DNA of 58,217 nucleotides from Lachnospiraceae bacterium. Its GTDB lineage: Bacteria > Bacillota > Clostridia > Lachnospirales > Lachnospiraceae. Made by a program: the position numbers and the translations under genes. Below are positions 24,850-32,470 of the stretch, piece after piece. Within the stretch, counting starts at the first letter, position 1, and each line of letters opens with the position of its first letter. The stretch is from NCBI GenBank assembly GCA_017552715.1, contig JAFZOW010000092.1, positions 1 through 58,217 of the forward strand, in the 5' to 3' direction. The notes under the pieces are model-generated. The model was not told the DNA's origin. It searched no databases and saw nothing but the letters and a program-made list of their open reading frames with translations.

Positions 24850-26181
24850 ATGAAGAAAAGGATTCTTACCATATTGCTGGTCGCACTTATCCTGAGCTGC
24901 ACGGGCTGTCAGAACACTGCACCGGATAAGCCGGGAACGGAGGAGCCCACCGGCGCTGTTCCCACGGAAACCAGGGAAGATACAGCCGCTCCCACGCAGT
25001 CCGGCCTTCCGGAGACGGAAACCTACCCCACGGAATCAGCGGAAGAACCGGCCTTCCCCTTAAGCGACGGCATCACGATCCCCGAGCTGGAAGTCATTCA
25101 TTATACCACTCCGGACACGGAAGCCATGCGCTTTGCCGATGCCCTGGGCGTGGGCTGGAACCTGGGCAATACCTTTGATGCCTATGATGACGACGGCTAC
25201 GCCGCAAACGAAATGGCCATCGAGGAATACTGGCAGCATACCTATACCACCCGGGAGATGATCGCCGATATAAAGGCGTTCGGCTTCGACTCCATCCGTA
25301 TCCCGGTGTCCTGGCATAATCACGTATCCGGCGACGTAGAGATCTCGGAACAATGGCTCTCCCGGGTGGACGAGGTGATCGGCTGGGCCCTGGACGAAGG
25401 CCTGTACGTGATCGTGAACATCCATCACGACAATCATCCGCAAGCGGGCGGCATCTATCCCGACAGCGCACATCTGGAAGCCTCAAAGCATTATATACAG
25501 CGTATCTGGGAACAGCTTTCGGAACGTTTTGAGAAATATGACGAGCATCTGATCTTCGAAGCCATGAACGAACCCCGCCTGGTGGGGCATAACAATGAAT
25601 GGTGGATCGATCCGGGCAGCGAGGACTGTAAAGACGCCATACGCTGCATCAATGAGCTGAACCAGACTTTTGTGGATACGGTCCGGGCCACCGGCGGCCG
25701 AAACGCAAACCGTTACCTGATCTGCACCGGCTACTGCGCTTCCTTCGACGGGGTCACCAGCCCCTTCTTCAGGCTACCGGAGGACAGTACCCCCGATCAT
25801 CTGATCCTTATGATGCATGCCTACACGCCCTACAGCTTTGCCCTGGATTGGCCCGGCACGGAGCATTTTTCCGTAACGGAAGAAGATTCCACCTCCGAGA
25901 TCGATGAGCTGATGTACAGGCTCTATATGAAATATATCGGGCAGGGCATACCCGTGGTGATCGATGAGTTCGGAGCCAGGGACAAGAACGGAAATCTTCA
26001 GGAACGTGTGGACTTTGCCGCCTATTTCGTAAATGCCGCCCGCTCCCGGGGCATCTCCTGCTTCTGGTGGGATAATAATGCCTTTTCCGGAGACGGAGAA
26101 CTCTTCGGGATCTATGACCGTCGGGATCCTGCCAATTCCACCTACGACATCATCTCGGCCCTGATGTACTACTCGAAATAA
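24850..26181 (+). CDS. Secreted lipoprotein GH5 endo-beta-glucanase
   Basis: A 443-residue glycoside hydrolase family 5 enzyme, likely acting on cellulose or related beta-1,4-glucans at the cell surface. It has a lipoprotein-type signal with Cys at 17 or 20, a Pro/Thr/Glu-rich linker to about 70, then the catalytic domain. Family motifs are visible: GWNLGNTFDA, IRIPVSWHNHV, VIVNIHHDN, the acid/base Glu in FEAMNEPRL (E241), MHAYTPY, the nucleophile Glu in VVIDEFGARDK (E373) and CFWWDNNAF. There is no carbohydrate-binding module or dockerin. I chose ATG 24850 because GGGGAGGAG precedes it; the open frame upstream encodes no signal. It is one of only two plus-strand genes in the window and has its own promoter. 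Confidence 0.95.
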   Translation: MKKRILTILLVALILSCTGCQNTAPDKPGTEEPTGAVPTETREDTAAPTQSGLPETETYPTESAEEPAFPLSDGITIPELEVIHYTTPDTEAMRFADALGVGWNLGNTFDAYDDDGYAANEMAIEEYWQHTYTTREMIADIKAFGFDSIRIPVSWHNHVSGDVEISEQWLSRVDEVIGWALDEGLYVIVNIHHDNHPQAGGIYPDSAHLEASKHYIQRIWEQLSERFEKYDEHLIFEAMNEPRLVGHNNEWWIDPGSEDCKDAIRCINELNQTFVDTVRATGGRNANRYLICTGYCASFDGVTSPFFRLPEDSTPDHLILMMHAYTPYSFALDWPGTEHFSVTEEDSTSEIDELMYRLYMKYIGQGIPVVIDEFGARDKNGNLQERVDFAAYFVNAARSRGISCFWWDNNAFSGDGELFGIYDRRDPANSTYDIISALMYYSK

Positions 26182-26184
26182 GCC

Positions 26185-26428
26185 ACGGGGACGGTCCTTT
26201 TGTCAGAATCCGATTTCCGAGAAAGGACGGGATATGTATTCATGCTGCGACACGCTCTCGCTCGGATTTTGCTCGTAGCGGACGCTAAGCTCGCAAAACG
26301 GCCGTATGTTGGATAGAACGGCATCCGGCCTGCTCGCTAAGCGCCGACGGCAAAATACGGTCGCTGCATTGAATACATATGCCCGTCCTTTCGCAGAGAA
26401 AGAATTATGACAAAAGGACCGTCTCCGT
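26185..26428. mobile_element. Palindromic element with 21-bp terminal inverted repeats between convergent genes
   Basis: The ends ACGGGGACGGTCCTTTTGTCA and its near-perfect reverse complement (20 of 21; 26408-26428) bound a 244-bp unit. Inside, AAAGGACGGGATATGTATTCATGCTGCGAC-like sequence is mirrored near the right end. The GGGGACGG...TTTTGTC end motif resembles REP-type repeats associated with RAYT transposases, from general knowledge. The element fills the whole gap between the GH5 stop (26181) and the S41 stop (26430), so it may also stop transcription from both sides. Confidence 0.72.
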
Positions 26429-26429
26429 T

Positions 26430-28133
26430 TTAGTACCTCACCGCATACTCCAGCACATAATCCTCCCCGCGGTCGAAGATGGCGCTGACCGCCTCTTCAC
26501 TTAAGGGGATCACATGGTCGATGGGCACGCCCCGCAGCCGGTCCGAACGGGTATCGATGATGGGCTCGCTGTCCTCATCCAGGTTCGGCACCGCCGAAAA
26601 GGTCAGTGTACCCGCGGATAGATACGTGCCCGTCACGGCCTGGCAGGAGGAATTGCTCCCGGTAAAGCCAAGGATCGTCACATTCGGGTATTCCGCCATC
26701 AGATAGGTCATCATATCCCCGGCGCTCACGGTCTCGTAATTGACCAGCAGGAGGATATCCCCGTGGCTCCACAGATCCTCTCCCATATAGGTCTGGGCCT
26801 GATCCTTCACGTACTTTCCGTCGCTCCCCCGCTCATAGCTGGCGGTCTTCTCATTGATCTTCGTACTGTAGGCGACCAGGTGCTCTCCCTTTGGCGCAAA
26901 GAGCTGTACCACGCCGCCCACCATGAAGGGACTGCCTCCGCCGTTTTTGCGCAGATCCAGGATCATGCGTTTATAACCCTTTTCACGGTATTCCAGTACC
27001 TTTGAACGGACTTCTTCCGACATCGCCGTATAATCCGCTCCATCATAGCTCTTTGTGTCGTAGGCCATCTGATAGATGCGCAGCAGCACCGTTTCGGCAT
27101 CAACTTCCTGAAAGTCCAGATTGGAGATGTTCACGCCGGAATCCAGAAGCTTAACCGTACTTTTAAGCCTCGGATAATACGCCCCCAGGGCTTTGGCCGT
27201 AACGGTCTTTTCCTTCCCGTTATCATCGATAAAGCTTATGTCCACGCTCTCTCCGCCCTTTCCTGCGGCATACAGGGGCAGATAGAATTCCTCATTGTCC
27301 AGAGAAGGGAAACTGTCCACGTATACATCCACCTCTTTCTCCGCTTCTTCGATGGACCTTCCGTCCCAGGCCGTGATGATGCTTCCGTTATGCAGTCCCG
27401 CGTTCTTAAGCGTAAGGCGGTCCGCCTCCGCAGTCTCCGAAAGATATTCTCCCGCATATGCATAATCCTCGCCGTAATCCGTTATGCTTAAGGCCTCTCC
27501 GCAGCCCTCCACATTGACCGCCACATATTCACCGCTGCTTAAGCGCAGCAGGGAAAGCCCGTAGTCACGCCCGAAGATCTCGCACTTCGCCTTCTCTTCG
27601 TCCTTGGTTTTTTCGGCGGTGTAACCCACATGCCCGTCGTGGAATTCCTGGGTGAACTGAAGCCAGCTCTTATAGTTCAGCACCTCATCCTGCATTGCAT
27701 CCGCCCTTTCAAAAAGCGGACGGTATTTCGCATACAGCTTGTTCCAGTCTATATCCTTCTCCTCCGTAAGCACATAATGCTCCCGCATCGTGGTAAAGCC
27801 CTCTTCAAAATCCTTAAGATACGTTGCCCCGGTCCCCGTTTTAAGCACCAGCACCACAAACATCGACACCAGCACGCAGAGGGTGGAGGCGGCCGAGATC
27901 ATTGTCTTATTACGCGCCTTCCCAGCATACAGCGAAAGGATCATCAGGCCTGCTCCGAGATAAAAGCCAAGGCAGGCAAACGAGCCTCCCGTAAAGGCAC
28001 TGAGCACCGCCGTTAGGATGAGCGGGGCAACGTACACCAACTGCCAGAGATGGGAAGCAAGCTTCTTATCAAGCAGAGGCACAAAAAAGCTGAAAATGCA
28101 TAAAGCCAAAAGTGAAAGCGATAAAATGAGCAT
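26430..28133 (-). CDS. Membrane-bound S41-family protease-like protein
   Basis: A 567-residue protein with about four N-terminal membrane helices (1-110) and a large extracytoplasmic region. The C-terminal half resembles tail-specific (S41) proteases: MILDLRKNGGGSPFMVGG, then the nucleophile region VNYETVSAGDMMTYLMAEY with the candidate Ser. The usual catalytic Lys about 25 residues later is not evident, so activity is uncertain; a Tricorn-type or inactive variant is possible. Its ribosome site GGGAGG overlaps the gap after the second permease. It is the last gene of the two-component/ABC cassette, a position matching the erythromycin-esterase-like protein in the second cassette. This suggests a role in handling the transporter's substrate. 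Confidence 0.82.
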   Translation of the reverse strand: MLILSLSLLALCIFSFFVPLLDKKLASHLWQLVYVAPLILTAVLSAFTGGSFACLGFYLGAGLMILSLYAGKARNKTMISAASTLCVLVSMFVVLVLKTGTGATYLKDFEEGFTTMREHYVLTEEKDIDWNKLYAKYRPLFERADAMQDEVLNYKSWLQFTQEFHDGHVGYTAEKTKDEEKAKCEIFGRDYGLSLLRLSSGEYVAVNVEGCGEALSITDYGEDYAYAGEYLSETAEADRLTLKNAGLHNGSIITAWDGRSIEEAEKEVDVYVDSFPSLDNEEFYLPLYAAGKGGESVDISFIDDNGKEKTVTAKALGAYYPRLKSTVKLLDSGVNISNLDFQEVDAETVLLRIYQMAYDTKSYDGADYTAMSEEVRSKVLEYREKGYKRMILDLRKNGGGSPFMVGGVVQLFAPKGEHLVAYSTKINEKTASYERGSDGKYVKDQAQTYMGEDLWSHGDILLLVNYETVSAGDMMTYLMAEYPNVTILGFTGSNSSCQAVTGTYLSAGTLTFSAVPNLDEDSEPIIDTRSDRLRGVPIDHVIPLSEEAVSAIFDRGEDYVLEYAVRY

Positions 28134-28147
28134 TTCAAAACCTCCCT

Positions 28148-28936
28148 TTAATCCAGATCGTCGCGGCGGAAAAATCCGTAGCCGGCCAGAAGATATACCG
28201 CACTGATCAGAAGCGAGATGAGTATCGTTCCGACGATCAGTCCGCTGCCGATGGCGCTGTCATAAGCCGTATAGTTAACGATGCCCTTCTCCGGATCCAG
28301 CTGGTAGACCGACCAGGTACTGAAATCACACAGATCCTGCAGATTAAAGAAACAGCTCAGAAAACTGCCGGGCCTTATGATCACGGAGTTTAAGAATATC
28401 CCGCCGCACATGGCGAAATAACCGAGGGCGATACACACGATGCGCTTTTTGCACAGAAAAGCGATCAGTGTAAAAAAGGCGGACATACGCAGGTACGGGA
28501 AAAAGAAGAGCAGGAGCCGCAGGATCGCACTTCCCGCCTCGATCAGATCCCCCCAGCCGTAGATCAGAAAGCAGCTGATCACCGGAACAAAGGTAAGTAC
28601 GCAGGCCACCAGTGCCGTTAAGAAGGTAGCCGGGACTGCCTTGGAGAAAAAGAGCTCCGCCCGTGAATGGCCCGCCATCAGCTCGTAATACAGATCCTTA
28701 TCCTTAAAATCCGCAGCGCAGATGGTGCTGGTCAGGATCGCGATCAGCATGGTCTGAAACATCCAGAGCAGCGACGGCGAATCCACGATCAATCTGCCCG
28801 CACAGGGCGTCTCATCCGATGTGAGGCCGATAACAAAGCCGAAGACCGCCAGCGCAACAACAAACAGGCCCGTCAGCCGGTACATGGCGCCGTCCCGCGC
28901 CAACTGATAAAACATGGAAGATAAGAGTTTTTTCAT
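28148..28936 (-). CDS. ABC-2 type permease, second subunit
   Basis: A 262-residue membrane protein with six helices. The loop YELMAGHSRAELFFSKAVPA after the first helix pair matches the same position in its neighbour (YEIMAGHSRSSIFAARVLNA) and is typical of BcrB/LanE/LanG-type permeases. The two permeases are diverged paralogues that likely form a heterodimer served by the ATPase at 29733. The ATG at 28936 has GGAGG upstream. The family exports or detoxifies peptide antibiotics in many Firmicutes; the substrate here is unknown. Confidence 0.87.
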   Translation of the reverse strand: MKKLLSSMFYQLARDGAMYRLTGLFVVALAVFGFVIGLTSDETPCAGRLIVDSPSLLWMFQTMLIAILTSTICAADFKDKDLYYELMAGHSRAELFFSKAVPATFLTALVACVLTFVPVISCFLIYGWGDLIEAGSAILRLLLFFFPYLRMSAFFTLIAFLCKKRIVCIALGYFAMCGGIFLNSVIIRPGSFLSCFFNLQDLCDFSTWSVYQLDPEKGIVNYTAYDSAIGSGLIVGTILISLLISAVYLLAGYGFFRRDDLD

Positions 28937-28945
28937 GATCCCTCC

Positions 28946-29740
28946 TTAATTCCTGTCCCTTTTCGTAAAATCCGTATAAGCGGCCGCTAAGTATACGAAA
29001 GTGACAAGCAGCGATACCGCGATGGTTCCGAATATGTAGCCTCCGCTGAGGGCGGTATCATACACATCCACCTTTTCTCCGTTGATCACATAGTTCCGGC
29101 TGTTCGTGAAGCTCATCAGATCCATCACGTTATACACCCCGCCGAGGAACTTTTTATCCAGCTCCTTCACAAACTCTTTGACGATCTCGATGATCAGGAT
29201 CTCCACCTCGATCAGCAGATAGGAAAAGCCTATCCCTTTTCCGGCGCTGCGGAATAAAACAGAGAGCATGATACAGAAGGCCGAGATCCGAAGCATCGGA
29301 AACAGGCTTAAAAGCCCCCGGATCACGATATCCCCGATCCGTATCCCCTCCGTGGGCCAGCCGTTGATCAGTCCGTAATAGACCAGGGGCAGATAATAGA
29401 AGAACGCTGTAAAAAGAACGCTCCAGACAAAAGCATTCAGCACCCTTGCCGCAAAGATGCTTGATCGGCTGTGTCCTGCCATGATCTCGTAATAAAGTGT
29501 CTTATCCCCGGCATCGCCGGAGGCTACGATACAGCCCAGGATCATGATTGGAAAGATCCACACCACAAAAAACTCTCCGCTCAGATTGATAAGATAGGCC
29601 CCGCCTGTCACCTCTTTAAAGGGAACGCCCAGGATCCCCGTGGGCAGGATCATGGGCAGCACGATCATGGAAAAGATCGTGAGCAGGATCACCATGCTCC
29701 TGCGGTTTGTGAAGTTTAAGGATCTGACTATGTTAATCAT
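28946..29740 (-). CDS. ABC-2 type permease, first subunit
   Basis: A 264-residue membrane protein with six helices and the YEIMAGHSRSS loop. The start overlaps the ATPase stop codon (GATGATTAAC), so it is translationally coupled. The C-terminal ending TDFTKRD is shared in pattern with the next permease (FFRRDDLD). With the ATPase and the second permease it forms a BcrA/LanF-type transporter. Confidence 0.87.
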   Translation of the reverse strand: MINIVRSLNFTNRRSMVILLTIFSMIVLPMILPTGILGVPFKEVTGGAYLINLSGEFFVVWIFPIMILGCIVASGDAGDKTLYYEIMAGHSRSSIFAARVLNAFVWSVLFTAFFYYLPLVYYGLINGWPTEGIRIGDIVIRGLLSLFPMLRISAFCIMLSVLFRSAGKGIGFSYLLIEVEILIIEIVKEFVKELDKKFLGGVYNVMDLMSFTNSRNYVINGEKVDVYDTALSGGYIFGTIAVSLLVTFVYLAAAYTDFTKRDRN

Positions 29741-30650
29741 CCGCCTGTACCTTCTTCATATAATAGTCTTCCAGGTTCACTTCGTTACGGCTTAAGAGCG
29801 TAGGGATCACCCCGCCCTCATACAGCCCCTTGGAGATACGCCGTATATCGTCAAAGCCCTCATATATCCTTATGCTGCCGTCCTCCAGCACTTCCAGCTT
29901 CCGTATGCCCAGATCTTTGGTCAGGATCGCTCCGGCCAGTTCGTTATCATCCGTATCGATATGATAATATTCGCTGCATTCCTGGCTCAGTTCCGACGCC
30001 GTGAGCACATCCGTGATCCTTCCGTGATTGATGAAGATATAATCCGTGCAGAGCTGGGAAAGCTCGCTTAGTATATGGGAGGAGATCAGGATCGTCACCT
30101 TTTCCTCCTTATTAAGGCTCTTAAGCAGCTCACGGATCTCCACGATCCCCTCCGGATCCAGGCCGTTGATGGGCTCGTCCAGCACCATGAACTCCGGCTT
30201 TCCCAGCAGGGCATTGGCGATCCCCAGTCTCTGCTTCATCCCCAGGGAGAATTTCTTCACTTCTTTCTTCCCGGTATCGGAGAGCTTCACGATATCCAGC
30301 ACTTCGTCGATCCGCTTCTTATCCGGTATCCCCTTCTGCCTTCTCTGCTTTTCCAGGTTCTCCCGGGCGCTCATGCCTCCCTTGGCGTAGGGGGTCTCGA
30401 TGATGAAGCTGGAACGGCTGCGGGAATGGTTCAGTCCCTTCTCACTGCTCTCCCCGAACATCTCTATACCGCCGGAGCTCGGAAATACAAGGCCCCCCAT
30501 GATCTTCATGATGGTGGTCTTGCCGGCTCCGTTGGGGCCGATGAGTCCCACGATGCTGCCCTCGCGTATCTTAAAATCCACGCTGTCCAATGCCAGTTGC
30601 TTTCCGTACTGCTTAGTGAGTTGCTTTGCTTCCATTACGATCTCAGACAT
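29733..30650 (-). CDS. BcrA/LanF-type ABC transporter ATPase
   Basis: A 305-residue ATPase. Walker A GPNGAGKTT, signature KFSLGMKQRLGIANAL, Walker B FMVLDEPINGLDPEG and the switch SSHILSELSQL are intact. The C-terminal 80 residues (after INHGRITDVLTASEL) are the accessory domain typical of antibiotic-peptide transporters. I chose ATG 30650 (MSEIVMEAK) because AAGGAAGGAG precedes it; the upstream extension is out of keeping with the family. It has its own leader of about 120 bases with tandem repeats that look like response regulator sites. Confidence 0.94.
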   Translation of the reverse strand: MSEIVMEAKQLTKQYGKQLALDSVDFKIREGSIVGLIGPNGAGKTTIMKIMGGLVFPSSGGIEMFGESSEKGLNHSRSRSSFIIETPYAKGGMSARENLEKQRRQKGIPDKKRIDEVLDIVKLSDTGKKEVKKFSLGMKQRLGIANALLGKPEFMVLDEPINGLDPEGIVEIRELLKSLNKEEKVTILISSHILSELSQLCTDYIFINHGRITDVLTASELSQECSEYYHIDTDDNELAGAILTKDLGIRKLEVLEDGSIRIYEGFDDIRRISKGLYEGGVIPTLLSRNEVNLEDYYMKKVQADD

Positions 30651-30727
30651 ACCTGCACTCCTTCCTTTGGATGTGACAGAAAGGAGAGTCCTTCCTTTCA
30701 CACCACAGTCATTCATCTGTAATAAAG

Positions 30728-30760
30728 GATAAAATGAAAGATTAAAGAATTCCTTAAGAA
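30728..30760 (-). promoter_or_regulatory. Tandem 11-bp repeats upstream of the ABC ATPase, likely regulator site
   Basis: On the minus strand three consecutive 11-base units begin with TTC: TTCTTAAGGAA, TTCTTTAATCT, TTCATTTTATC. An 11-bp period places them on one face of the helix, as for OmpR-type response regulators. A weak -10-like TATTAC follows. The regulator encoded just upstream (31668) is the obvious candidate to bind. Confidence 0.5.
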
Positions 30761-30769
30761 ATAAAAAAT

Positions 30770-31675
30770 TTACGATTTTTTCGGAAATTCAAGGATAAAG
30801 CTGAGCTTCCCGCCCTCTTTACGGGCCGCTATGCTGCCGCCCATACGCTCGATCAAAAGCTTCACTATATAAAGCCCCAGGCCGGCACTGCCGTCGCTGC
30901 GAGCCTTATCCGCACGGTAGGTCCGTTCAAAGATATGCTCCGTATCCGGTGCTTCCCCGCTCTTTAAGCGGTTCTCCATGGAAAGCCGCACGAGGGTTCC
31001 CTCTTCTAAGAGGCGAAGGGTAAAGCTTCCTTCCGCATATTTGCACACGTTGTTTAACAGATTCCCCATGATGCGGGTGAGCATGCGACGGTCCAGGGAG
31101 AGGATCACGCTCTTTTCCGGCAGCTCGATCTTCGGCGTCAGATCCCTGCTCCGTATCAGGCTTTCGTTATCGATGATGAATTCCGCCAGAAAGGCTGTGA
31201 TATCCAAATCTTCCGGAGCAAAGGATACATCCCCGCTCTCCAAGAGCGAGAGCTCGAAGAATTCGTCCACCATGTTCTTCAGGCTTTCGCTGCGGCGTTC
31301 GCAGGCAGCCAGGCATTCCCGTCCCTCCCTTGAAAGCTCCTCATCTTTAAGAAGGCTTAAGTTCCCGCGGATCACGGTCAGCGGTGTACGCAGATCGTGG
31401 GCGATATCCGAGACCGACTGTTCCAGCTGCCTGCGGGAGCGCTCCTCCCTAAGCTTAAGCTGCTTCTGATAGTCCAGATTGCGGTTAAGGGCCGCAACCG
31501 TTTCTTCCATATCCTTATCCAGCAAAGTGACGGAAAGCTGCCGGTCATAATCTTCTTCCCTGGTCCTGTCCAGCTCCTTCCGGATCTGCTTCAGATCCCT
31601 TTTCATCAAAAGGAGCTTAAACAGGAGGGCCAGCGTTATTACGCCAAGTGCCAGGATCAGAGCCGTCTTAAGCAT
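30770..31675 (-). CDS. Sensor histidine kinase with one membrane helix and no sensor domain
   Basis: A 301-residue kinase. One N-terminal membrane helix (about 4-24) is followed by a coiled linker, the phosphoacceptor His in SDIAHDLRTPLTVIRG, the N box MGNLLNNVCKYAEG and the G box GSAGLGLYIVKLL. There is no extracytoplasmic domain, so the signal probably comes through the neighbouring ABC transporter, as in Bce/Bcr-type modules. The start overlaps the response regulator stop, with GGAGGGGGAGC before the ATG. Confidence 0.92.
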   Translation of the reverse strand: MLKTALILALGVITLALLFKLLLMKRDLKQIRKELDRTREEDYDRQLSVTLLDKDMEETVAALNRNLDYQKQLKLREERSRRQLEQSVSDIAHDLRTPLTVIRGNLSLLKDEELSREGRECLAACERRSESLKNMVDEFFELSLLESGDVSFAPEDLDITAFLAEFIIDNESLIRSRDLTPKIELPEKSVILSLDRRMLTRIMGNLLNNVCKYAEGSFTLRLLEEGTLVRLSMENRLKSGEAPDTEHIFERTYRADKARSDGSAGLGLYIVKLLIERMGGSIAARKEGGKLSFILEFPKKS

Positions 31676-32390
31676 GCTCCCCCTCCTTAAGGCGGTAGCC
31701 TATGCCCCATACGGTCTCGATCAGATCCCGGCCGGCGGCACTTTTTAACTTGCTGCGCAGGTTGCTCATATGCACGTTGACCGTATTGTCCTCGCAGTAA
31801 TAGACATCCTCCCAGACGGATTCATACAGATTGGCTTTCGTGAAGGTCTTATCGGGGCTGCGCAGAAATAAGAGCAGCAGAGCCCTCTCTTTGGCCGTAA
31901 GCTTAAGGGGCTTTCCCTCGAAGCTTGCCTCGTTCTGCTTCAGGTCGTAGCGTATCCCGGCGGCCTCCAGCAGTTCTTCTTCGCCGGAGCGCGTATACTT
32001 TCCTCCGCGACTCCGCCGCAGCAGCGCTTCTATGCGCACCAGCACCTCGTCCGGATCAAAGGGCTTGATGATGTAATCATCCGCCCCCATGCGCATCGTC
32101 TCGAGCCTCGTATCCAGATCGGACCGGGCGCTGATCACGATCACCGGCGTATGGGCCTTCTCGGTATTGCGCTTTGCTTCCCGGAGCATACGGATCAGCT
32201 CATCGCCGTTCGCCCCCGGAAGCATCATATCCATAAGGATGATATCGAAGCTCTCCCGCAGTATGATGATACGCGCACTGTTGCCGTCCCCGGCCTCCGT
32301 CACCTCATATTCCCTTTTTGTCAGATAATCGGCCAGGAGCTTGCGTATCTCCCGGTCATCTTCTACGATCAGTAAACGTTTCTTTTCCAT
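31668..32390 (-). CDS. OmpR-family response regulator
   Basis: A 240-residue regulator. The receiver domain has the acidic pair in VEDDREIRK, the phosphoacceptor Asp in IILMDMMLPG and the Lys in YIIKPFDPDE. The winged-helix DNA-binding domain ends in NVHMSNLRSKLKSA and TVWGIGYRLKEG. I prefer ATG 32390 (MEKKRLLIV). No Shine-Dalgarno is evident there or at the open frame start 32411, and the leader before it is very short. It heads the first ABC cassette. Confidence 0.92.
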   Translation of the reverse strand: MEKKRLLIVEDDREIRKLLADYLTKREYEVTEAGDGNSARIIILRESFDIILMDMMLPGANGDELIRMLREAKRNTEKAHTPVIVISARSDLDTRLETMRMGADDYIIKPFDPDEVLVRIEALLRRSRGGKYTRSGEEELLEAAGIRYDLKQNEASFEGKPLKLTAKERALLLLFLRSPDKTFTKANLYESVWEDVYYCEDNTVNVHMSNLRSKLKSAAGRDLIETVWGIGYRLKEGEHA

Positions 32391-32413
32391 AACGGCATCA
32401 TGATAACACAAAG

Positions 32414-32437
32414 GCGGCGGTCTGAAAAGACCGCCGC
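32414..32437 (-). terminator. Intrinsic terminator after the 2026-aa protein gene
   Basis: A 10-bp GC stem GCGGCGGTCT / AGACCGCCGC with a four-base loop, followed on the minus strand by CTTTGTGTT. The T run is weak. The surrounding 39 bases are repeated almost exactly at 43119-43157. Confidence 0.7.
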
Positions 32438-32470
32438 TTCTTTGTCATTCCGGGGGAACTGACGAATCTT

